This document shows positions 1 to 5,427 of a stretch of 15,831 nt of DNA, in pieces; position 1 is the stretch's first letter, and each line of letters starts with the position of its first letter. The notes beneath the pieces were generated by a model. It was not told where the DNA came from, did not search any database, and was given only the letters and a program-made list of their open reading frames with translations. This DNA is from Bacteroidota bacterium. Its GTDB lineage: Bacteria; Spirochaetota; Spirochaetia; JABMQR01. The DNA lies in contig JABMQR010000102.1 of assembly GCA_013202335.1 (NCBI GenBank), forward strand, positions 1 through 15,831, in the 5' to 3' direction. A program made the translations under genes and the position numbers.

Positions 1-82
1 ACCTGCAGGTATAATATGCAAACAAATACTTTATGAGAATTAGTATCTATTATTAGCGCTTAATGTTCACAACTGAGCCGGC

Positions 83-589
83 TTAAGCTGCCAAATAAGG
101 AAACATGGCTAATAGCTCTTCATCAGGAGGATCAACTACTGTATAGATTCTATGTTTATAATGATATATTCCACTGTAACAATGCTCATATATAGTTTTA
201 GCAAGTTTTCCTTTGATAGGATTATGAGATATATAACAAAAAACTTTCCTCATATAACTATCACTATCAATGATTTTGCTGTGAAATCGATCATACCAAA
301 CATGTCCCTTTAAATTATACTTTTTATTATATCGTATTGCAAAAACGCTCAAAACCCATTGCATAATTGTTGATAAGTCAGTTCTTCCTGTAGGTTTAAT
401 TATCAAATGTATATGGTTATCCATTATTGAAAAATGAATTATGATAAAAAGATATTTTCGCTTGGCTTGAATCAATACTTTTAAGAACATCTCTTTTATA
501 ATAGCTTCCTGCAGGATATAAATCTGGAGATTGGCTCTGGCTGTTACATGGTACTTAGCACCTTTTTTTAGTTTTCTTCTTTTTCTCAT
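83..589 (-). CDS. REP-associated tyrosine transposase (RAYT, IS200/IS605-like)
   Basis: A 168-residue single-domain Y1/HUH nuclease that should nick and rejoin single-stranded DNA at repeat or hairpin targets. It begins MRKRRKLKKGAKYHVTAR, typical of RAYT proteins. It has the metal-binding His-x-His in MDNHIHLI, a candidate nucleophile Tyr in the following helix (FAIRYNKKYN), and the family signature GHVWYDRF followed by YISHNP. The ATG at 589 is chosen because the family begins at MRKRR; the reading frame also runs up to a TTG at 625, with no good Shine-Dalgarno for either. The gene is markedly more AT-rich than its neighbours, which suggests horizontal acquisition. No accessory tnpB lies beside it. 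Copy 1 of the window-wide CCTCCGTCCC word lies about 60 bp upstream of the ATG. The transposase call is firm; activity and target are unknown. Confidence 0.9.
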   Translation of the reverse strand: MRKRRKLKKGAKYHVTARANLQIYILQEAIIKEMFLKVLIQAKRKYLFIIIHFSIMDNHIHLIIKPTGRTDLSTIMQWVLSVFAIRYNKKYNLKGHVWYDRFHSKIIDSDSYMRKVFCYISHNPIKGKLAKTIYEHCYSGIYHYKHRIYTVVDPPDEELLAMFPYLAA

Positions 590-650
590 ACTTATATTAC
601 TTAAAAAAGTGATCAAATAATTCAATTATTACAATAATAAAAATGTTTTA

Positions 651-664
651 TCCTCCGTCCCTCT
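651..664 (+). repeat. CCTCCGTCCC word, copy 1 (intergenic, beside RAYT)
   Basis: TCCTCCGTCCCTCT lies between the divergent RAYT and HTH-EIIA genes. It is the only one of nine copies outside a coding or formerly coding sequence. Confidence 0.85.
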
Positions 665-674
665 CACATCCCTA

Positions 675-705
675 TTGACTCAAATTCTTATTAGTACCAT
701 ATTAT
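675..705 (+). promoter_or_regulatory. possible promoter of the EIIA-antiporter operon
   Basis: TTGACT (675-680) is followed by the -10-like CATATT (698-703, 17-bp spacer) or TATTAT (700-705, 19-bp spacer). Either would put the transcript start very close to the Shine-Dalgarno AGAGGA at 713-718, giving an unusually short leader, so this is only a weak assignment. Confidence 0.3.
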
Positions 706-723
706 GGAATATAGAGGAATATA

Positions 724-1431
724 ATGGAAAACAATGACTATTTAATGACTTTAACAGAAGTTGCTAATTACCTAAAGTTATCTGAAAAAACAATCCTTAA
801 AATGATCAAGAACCAGGAAATACCTTGTGCTAAAATTGCAAACCAGTGGCGCTTCCTCCGTCCCTTAATCGAAGATTGGCTTCTGGCAAAAATGAATGTA
901 ATACCACAAAATGACCTCTCCCGGCTAATCGAGGAGCAGTATGACCATGTACCCGTATCACGCTTTACCTCCGTCCCTCTTATAACAGCACTTCCGGAAA
1001 ACACCGACAAACAGGAAGCCCTTCTTCTGCTTACAACTATAGCAAGTGATCACAAAATTATTTCAGACAAAGATACTGTCTATCAGAAACTTATTGAACG
1101 TGAGCAAATGATATCAACAGGCATCGGAAATGGCATAGCAATACCGCATATGCGCAGCCCGTCGTCGTTGGTAATCAATGGGCCAAAGATAGTTATTGGT
1201 TTATCAAAGAAGGGAATATCATACGATTCTTCTGACAATCAGCCTGTTCATCTTATCTTTCTCATTTTAACAGACAGTGAAGTAGTTCATCTGCGGATAA
1301 TGGCGAAATTAGCGCAGATGATCCGCAAAAAAAATATGGCCTCAAATCTTTTAAAGGCCGATACACCGCAAAAAATATTCCAGCAGATAGCATTATTTGA
1401 ACGTAATGAACTGTTGGCACAGGAGGACTAG
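724..1431 (+). CDS. excisionase-type HTH fused to PTS EIIA (Ntr/fructose-like) domain
   Basis: A 235-residue two-domain regulator. Residues about 6-56 form a MerR/excisionase-like winged HTH (TLTEVANYLKLSEKTI, then the QWRF wing and an IEDWLL end). Residues about 85-228 form a PTS EIIA type-2 domain with the phosphorylatable histidine at residue 142 in GNGIAIPH. The inferred role is DNA binding modulated by EIIA phosphorylation (HPr or PtsP as donor), as expected of a nitrogen-PTS-like sensor. The start has AGAGGA five bases upstream. It is the first gene of an operon with a second EIIA protein (4 bp downstream) and a cation/proton antiporter. It contains two copies of the CCTCCGTCCC word. 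HTH-EIIA fusions are, to my knowledge, a recurring spirochaete architecture. It is not a phage excisionase despite the nearby transposase. Confidence 0.85.
   Translation: MENNDYLMTLTEVANYLKLSEKTILKMIKNQEIPCAKIANQWRFLRPLIEDWLLAKMNVIPQNDLSRLIEEQYDHVPVSRFTSVPLITALPENTDKQEALLLLTTIASDHKIISDKDTVYQKLIEREQMISTGIGNGIAIPHMRSPSSLVINGPKIVIGLSKKGISYDSSDNQPVHLIFLILTDSEVVHLRIMAKLAQMIRKKNMASNLLKADTPQKIFQQIALFERNELLAQED
854..866 (+). repeat. CCTCCGTCCC word, copy 2
   Basis: TCCTCCGTCCCTT inside the HTH-EIIA gene, read as codons CTC-CGT-CCC (Leu-Arg-Pro) just after the conserved WRF of the HTH wing. The expected domain length is kept. Confidence 0.8.
968..980 (+). repeat. CCTCCGTCCC word, copy 3
   Basis: CCTCCGTCCCTCT inside the same gene, in the linker between the HTH and EIIA domains, read in another frame as Thr-Ser-Val-Pro-Leu. 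Only 114 bp from copy 2. Confidence 0.85.
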
Positions 1432-1435
1432 AACC

Positions 1436-2236
1436 ATGTTAGTATCATTACAAAAAGAATGTATTTCATTAGGAACTAACGCAAACAGTAAAGATCAGAT
1501 CCTGAGTGAAGTCAGCAGACTGGCAAAAGAATCAAAATTACTTAACAACATTAGTCAGCAGGATATTGAAAAAAAGCTAATCGAGCGTGAAAAAGTATCC
1601 TCAACAGGAATGGAAAATTGCATAGCCATTCCACACTGCAGCTTTGATGAACTTGAAGAATTTACTGTTGGTCTGGTAATCATTTCTGAAGGGATAGACT
1701 TCCAATCAATGGATGATAAACCCGCAAAATTGATTTTCTTTATTATTGGCCCAACAAACCAGCGAAATAAACATATTCAAATAATTTCATCAATAGCCAA
1801 GCTTACAAAGGATGCAGCATTAATTAGTAAATTGCTTAAAAGTAAGGATCCCGAATCTGCATATGAAATTCTTCAAAAAGATATACATATTAAAGAAACA
1901 AATCAGGACGCTAAAAAATATTGTCAATTCACAATCCATATCCAAAACGAAAACCTGTTTACGGATGTGCTGGAAGTGCTTAGTTCAGAGGCTGAAGGAT
2001 CAATATCCGTTCTGGAAACAAATACTGCAGGATACTATCTGCACAAGCTCCCGCTGTTCGCAACTTTCTGGAATTCCTCCGTCCCCAATTTCAGCAGAGT
2101 ACTTATCGCCGTTATCAACAAAAACCTGATGAACGATACACTTCGCCGCATCAATATGTTAAATGAAGATAACACTCCGGGTTTACTTGTCACCGTTCAG
2201 GATATCATTTACCTGGATGGGGCAATAGATTTCTAG
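1436..2236 (+). CDS. PTS EIIA domain fused to a PII-like C-terminal domain
   Basis: A 266-residue protein. Residues about 1-150 are an EIIA type-2 domain with active-site His67 in NCIAIPH. Residues about 163-266 look like a ferredoxin-fold, PII-like regulatory domain: alternating beta strands and helices starting CQFTIHIQ and ending with GLLVTVQDII and DGAIDF. The PII-like reading is inferred from that pattern, not from a full motif. The ATG at 1436 is chosen over a TTG at 1397 because a strong Shine-Dalgarno (AGGAGGA, 1421-1427) precedes it by 8 nt and because the EIIA fold starts there. It lies 4 bp after the HTH-EIIA gene and 21 bp before the antiporter gene. Likely role: phosphorylation- and metabolite-dependent control of the antiporter or of its expression. 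One copy of the CCTCCGTCCC word falls in the C-terminal domain. Confidence 0.8.
   Translation: MLVSLQKECISLGTNANSKDQILSEVSRLAKESKLLNNISQQDIEKKLIEREKVSSTGMENCIAIPHCSFDELEEFTVGLVIISEGIDFQSMDDKPAKLIFFIIGPTNQRNKHIQIISSIAKLTKDAALISKLLKSKDPESAYEILQKDIHIKETNQDAKKYCQFTIHIQNENLFTDVLEVLSSEAEGSISVLETNTAGYYLHKLPLFATFWNSSVPNFSRVLIAVINKNLMNDTLRRINMLNEDNTPGLLVTVQDIIYLDGAIDF
2075..2086 (+). repeat. CCTCCGTCCC word, copy 4
   Basis: TCCTCCGTCCCC in the PII-like domain, read as Ser-Ser-Val-Pro. The flank CCCCAA matches copy 8, suggesting two flank variants of the word. Confidence 0.8.
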
Positions 2237-2257
2237 TAAGTCGACAGGAAAAATATT

Positions 2258-3517
2258 ATGAATATAATAACAAATATACAAAACTATTTTGTTGAAGCAG
2301 GTGTTTCACCTCTGCTTATAGTCGGCTTCATGACGGTAATTGGGTTATATGCCGGGAAAAGCATGAAGTTTATCAAATTACCTTCAATTATCGGGTTTAT
2401 GTTGATTGGGGTTCTTTTAGGACCGTCACTGTTTAACATGCTGCATGAAGAATTTCAGGTTAATCTTGGATTCATTACAGACATTGCATTGAGTTTTGTT
2501 GCAGTCAGCATTGGGATTGAGCTAAGCTTTACAGATCTTAAAAAGCAGGGAAAAGGCATAATTGTTGTAATCATAGCAGAATCATTTCTGGCATTCATTT
2601 TGGTAACCGGTGCTGTATATCTGCTAACAAAGGATATCGCATTGTCACTTATCTTCGGGTCTATTGCTCCTGCAAGTGCTCCGGCTGGTACTGTAGCTGT
2701 AATTCAGGAGTATAAGGCAAAAGGATCATTAACGAAGGCACTGTTTGCAGTAGTTGGTTTTGATGATGGTTTAGGAATAATCATTTTTGGATTTGCCTCT
2801 GCAATTTCACGCTCGATCCTTGGAATTGAAGCAGGAATGGCTTCAGAAGCATGGTACTTGCTTATTCTTGAACCGTTAAAAGAGATAGCTCTCAGCCTTG
2901 CAGTTGGTGGGATTGTTGCATTTATCTTTTGCCTTCTTGCCAGAAAGCTTAATCAAGCACGTGATATATTCATTCTGATTTTTGCGACAATTCTGATATC
3001 AGCAGGGCTATGTAATCTTCTCCATCTTTCAATCATCCTAACTAATATGGTTGTTGGAATTGTTATCGTAAATACTCAGCAAAAAACTCTGGTACAAAAA
3101 ATACATCACGAACTTTCTGAATTTATGCCGATACTCTTTATCATGTTCTTTATACTCGCAGGTGCCAACCTTCACGTTGCAGCACTACCCTCGCTGGGAT
3201 TGCTTGGAATAGTATATATTGCAGCAAGAAGCACGGGATTGGTCGCAGGAGCTTCTCTGGGATCTCTCGCCGGGGGGCTTGAACCAAAAATTCGTAAATA
3301 TTTGGGTATGGGTATTCTTTCCCAGGCTGGAGTCGCAATTGGACTCTCACTTATTGTAAAAAATGAATTCACGGCAATTAGTGCTCATGGGGCTGAAATC
3401 GGCAGTGTGGTAATTACCACTGTAACCGCAACATGTATCTTTTTTGAGATAATCGGACCAATCCTTACAAAAATCGGTCTTGAAAAGGCTGGTGAAATTA
3501 ATCTGCACAAAACATGA
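2258..3517 (+). CDS. cation:proton antiporter (CPA2-type, Na+/H+ or K+/H+)
   Basis: A 419-residue integral membrane protein with about 12-13 predicted transmembrane segments, exchanging Na+ or K+ for protons across the inner membrane. Typical CPA2 features are visible: the early GFMLIGVLLGP loop (residues 46-56), the helix with Asp169-Asp170 in GFDDGLGIIIFG, where this family keeps its ion-binding acidic pair, and the late helices with ARSTGLVAGASLG (323-335) and MGILSQAGVAIGLSL (351-365). The C-terminus is short, with no TrkA-N or TrkA-C domain, so regulation would have to come from separate proteins such as the two EIIA proteins just upstream. The ATG has ACAGGA 8 nt upstream. Ion specificity cannot be read from the sequence. 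The gene ends 17 bp from the convergent SPOR gene, with no obvious terminator. Confidence 0.88.
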   Translation: MNIITNIQNYFVEAGVSPLLIVGFMTVIGLYAGKSMKFIKLPSIIGFMLIGVLLGPSLFNMLHEEFQVNLGFITDIALSFVAVSIGIELSFTDLKKQGKGIIVVIIAESFLAFILVTGAVYLLTKDIALSLIFGSIAPASAPAGTVAVIQEYKAKGSLTKALFAVVGFDDGLGIIIFGFASAISRSILGIEAGMASEAWYLLILEPLKEIALSLAVGGIVAFIFCLLARKLNQARDIFILIFATILISAGLCNLLHLSIILTNMVVGIVIVNTQQKTLVQKIHHELSEFMPILFIMFFILAGANLHVAALPSLGLLGIVYIAARSTGLVAGASLGSLAGGLEPKIRKYLGMGILSQAGVAIGLSLIVKNEFTAISAHGAEIGSVVITTVTATCIFFEIIGPILTKIGLEKAGEINLHKT

Positions 3518-3534
3518 AATTGAAGATGAAAAAT

Positions 3535-4782
3535 CTATCTGGGAATTGTAATTTTGACCGCAGCGGTGTTTTTAAACCCGGCAAGGTCATTAACAATATT
3601 TGTCATAGCAATAGCTTGTTCAACTGAACCGTAGGGACCAAGCCGCAGTTGAAATTCCTGGTTTGAAAGCACTGCTATCGTTCCGGACAGGCCACTCTTT
3701 TGTAATAAATTCAAACCCAGTTCTGCCTGATTCACTGTTGGATAAGTCCCTGCAACTGTCCAATACCTGGGTTCAATTGCTGGAATCTCATAGTAAAGTT
3801 CTTCAGGCTCAATTTCAGGTTCCGGTTCAGGTTCAACAATAGAATCAACTAAAACGGGTTCTTCTGTTGAATCTGCAGCAGTATCTACTATCAGAACTTC
3901 AACAGGAATAGGGTCTGATAAGGGTTCAATTATCTCAGGCACTTCAGAATCATATTCTATAAGACCTTCTGGAATGGGTTCAACTGGTTCCACCTTTGGT
4001 TCCGGCTCCACTATCGCAAGTTCAATTGGTTCGGGTTCGGGCAATACTATCACAGGCTCAACCGGTTCTGGTTCTGGTTCCATTATTGCAAGTTCAACGG
4101 GTTCTGGTTTCGGTTCCATTATCGCAAGTTCAACGGGTTCTGGTTTCGGGATAATATTTCCAACTTTTGGTGTTTCCAGCTCGAGGGAACGTTCATCAGA
4201 ATTTTCAACCTTCACTGCTGTTGTTATTTCAGGAGTTACTATCTCATTTAACAAAGGAACTGAATCTATCACTGTAGTTACAAGATTTTCAATTGGATCT
4301 TCAGGTTCTGATTCAGGTTCTTTCGTATCATCCGTGCTTTCCACAGTTAGTATGTCTGGTGCTGTTGTTTCACTAATAACTTCAGCAGATTCATCCTTCA
4401 ATTCAACCGACAGTACCTCATTTTCTACTGCAACCGTTTCAACAATAGGTTCAACAATTGGGTCATCCAACACTGCCTCAATTGCACTTGATTCAGGTAC
4501 ATCTTCATTATTTGACACTTCAATTTCTGCTGGTTCTGGAACTATTTCAGGAGAATCTAATCTCCTGCCATCGATAATCACAGAGCCGGTAGTAGTTTCA
4601 CGGGTTGATGCTGCAGGAACCTGTGGGATAATCCTAATTGTAACTTTATCGCTATCGAATGTAGCCAGTATGGGTCGTAAGACACTCCGTCCAGGATAGA
4701 AATAGATTAATCCTGTAGTAATAATAATGAGCATAGTTAATGTGATTGAAAAGAGAACCCATAATACAGTTCTGTTTTTCAT
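3535..4782 (-). CDS. membrane-anchored SPOR-domain protein with Pro-Glu-rich linker
   Basis: A 415-residue protein with a short cytoplasmic N-terminus, one transmembrane helix (about residues 7-28), a long acidic Pro/Glu/Val-rich periplasmic linker (about 75-335) and a C-terminal SPOR domain (about 338-412, starting RYWTVAGTY and containing QLRLGPYGS). SPOR domains bind septal peptidoglycan stripped of stem peptides, so a role at the division site or in cell-wall remodelling is expected. The linker contains four tandem 12-residue repeats (residues 213-260). The ATG is preceded by AAGGG six bases upstream. It is the last gene of the minus-strand series after polA and coaE, 48 bp downstream of coaE. 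An open frame antisense to the repeats is a Ser/Gly-rich shadow, not a gene. Confidence 0.85.
   Translation of the reverse strand: MKNRTVLWVLFSITLTMLIIITTGLIYFYPGRSVLRPILATFDSDKVTIRIIPQVPAASTRETTTGSVIIDGRRLDSPEIVPEPAEIEVSNNEDVPESSAIEAVLDDPIVEPIVETVAVENEVLSVELKDESAEVISETTAPDILTVESTDDTKEPESEPEDPIENLVTTVIDSVPLLNEIVTPEITTAVKVENSDERSLELETPKVGNIIPKPEPVELAIMEPKPEPVELAIMEPEPEPVEPVIVLPEPEPIELAIVEPEPKVEPVEPIPEGLIEYDSEVPEIIEPLSDPIPVEVLIVDTAADSTEEPVLVDSIVEPEPEPEIEPEELYYEIPAIEPRYWTVAGTYPTVNQAELGLNLLQKSGLSGTIAVLSNQEFQLRLGPYGSVEQAIAMTNIVNDLAGFKNTAAVKITIPR
4003..4146 (-). repeat. four 36-bp tandem repeats in the SPOR-protein linker
   Basis: Four 12-codon units: KPEPVELAIMEP twice, nearly identical in DNA, then the diverged EPEPVEPVIVLP and EPEPIELAIVEP. 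The high DNA identity of the first two points to recent duplication by slippage, so copy number may vary between strains. Confidence 0.85.
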
Positions 4783-4830
4783 TATAAACCCTTAATAATC
4801 CCGATAAAGAAACAATTTTTTTTTAAAAAA

Positions 4831-5427
4831 TCAATTTATAATATCCAATATTTTCACTATAGAATCAAGCTTTTTGTGCAGATATCGAGTACTTCCAATG
4901 TTCATAACCCTAAATACTTTATACTTCCCGATAAGATTAATTAATCTAATATCTCTCTGGTTCCTATTTCTTTTCACAAAACTATTTAATTTCATACCGC
5001 GTGATTTGCGGGCTCGTAAAAACCTCATACAGAATGGAGCTGAGATAAATAAAACAGAATCACAAAGAGTATCTAATCCCATTCGTGACAAAACAGCAGC
5101 ATTAAGAACAATTCCGGGAGAATTATCATCTAAACTGGAAATAACATTATTACAGGTTTTAACCATGAGTGGATGGAGAAAATTCTCAAGCTTCTTCAAT
5201 AAACTGATATTGTTAAATACTTTCCTGGAAAGAACCTCTCTATCAGCTCCTCCGTCCCTCTTTCTAATATCACTCCCAAAAATCGCAGCGGCAGCAGCAA
5301 CTTCCCGATCCAGAATTTCATGTCCCAAACGGTCTACATCAACCAGCACATAGCCAAGTCCAGATAAATACTCTGCCGCAAGATTCTTCCCGGAACATAT
5401 TCTGCCGGTAAGCCCAATAACAGTCAT
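4831..5427 (-). CDS. coaE: dephospho-CoA kinase
   Basis: A 198-residue P-loop kinase that phosphorylates the 3'-OH of dephospho-CoA in the last step of CoA synthesis, in the cytoplasm. It has the N-terminal P-loop (residues 6-15, GLTGRICSGKN region), the DVDRLGHEI segment, IFGSDI followed by DGGADREVL and VFNN, the LHPLM histidine, and a lid-like RNRNQRD near residue 153. The P-loop ends in Asn where most CoaE proteins have Ser or Thr. Other spirochaetal CoaE proteins, as I recall them, share this variant, so it is probably functional. The start codon overlaps the polA stop by one base (TAATG), indicating translational coupling. One copy of the CCTCCGTCCC word encodes the conserved Asp-Gly-Gly stretch. 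Confidence 0.85.
   Translation of the reverse strand: MTVIGLTGRICSGKNLAAEYLSGLGYVLVDVDRLGHEILDREVAAAAAIFGSDIRKRDGGADREVLSRKVFNNISLLKKLENFLHPLMVKTCNNVISSLDDNSPGIVLNAAVLSRMGLDTLCDSVLFISAPFCMRFLRARKSRGMKLNSFVKRNRNQRDIRLINLIGKYKVFRVMNIGSTRYLHKKLDSIVKILDIIN
5248..5261 (+). repeat. CCTCCGTCCC word, copy 5
   Basis: TCCTCCGTCCCTCT inside coaE. On the coding strand it reads GAGGGACGGAGGA and encodes Arg-Asp-Gly-Gly, coinciding with a conserved DG-x-x-DR position of CoaE. Confidence 0.85.

Noticed and set aside
2..9. CCTGCAGG palindrome at the window edge
   Set aside because: A short palindrome at the first bases has no context. A similar CCTGCAGG occurs inside the RAYT gene, but two copies of an 8-bp word do not support a function.
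10..15. Perfect TATAAT near the left edge
   Set aside because: Any -35 would lie outside the window and no gene starts just downstream on that strand.
724..900. Excisionase-like HTH near a transposase as part of a prophage or integrative element
   Set aside because: The HTH is fused to an EIIA domain with an intact active site and sits in an operon with an antiporter; no integrase or att-like repeats are visible.
3974..4699. Long plus-strand open frame (about 240 codons) rich in Ser, Gly and Thr
   Set aside because: It is exactly antisense to the Pro-Glu-rich linker of the SPOR gene and its composition is the mirror of those codons; no Shine-Dalgarno or domain.
4816..4830. T9A6 run between coaE and the SPOR gene as a terminator
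   Set aside because: An A/T-only stem with no GC hairpin; the two genes are close and probably co-transcribed.
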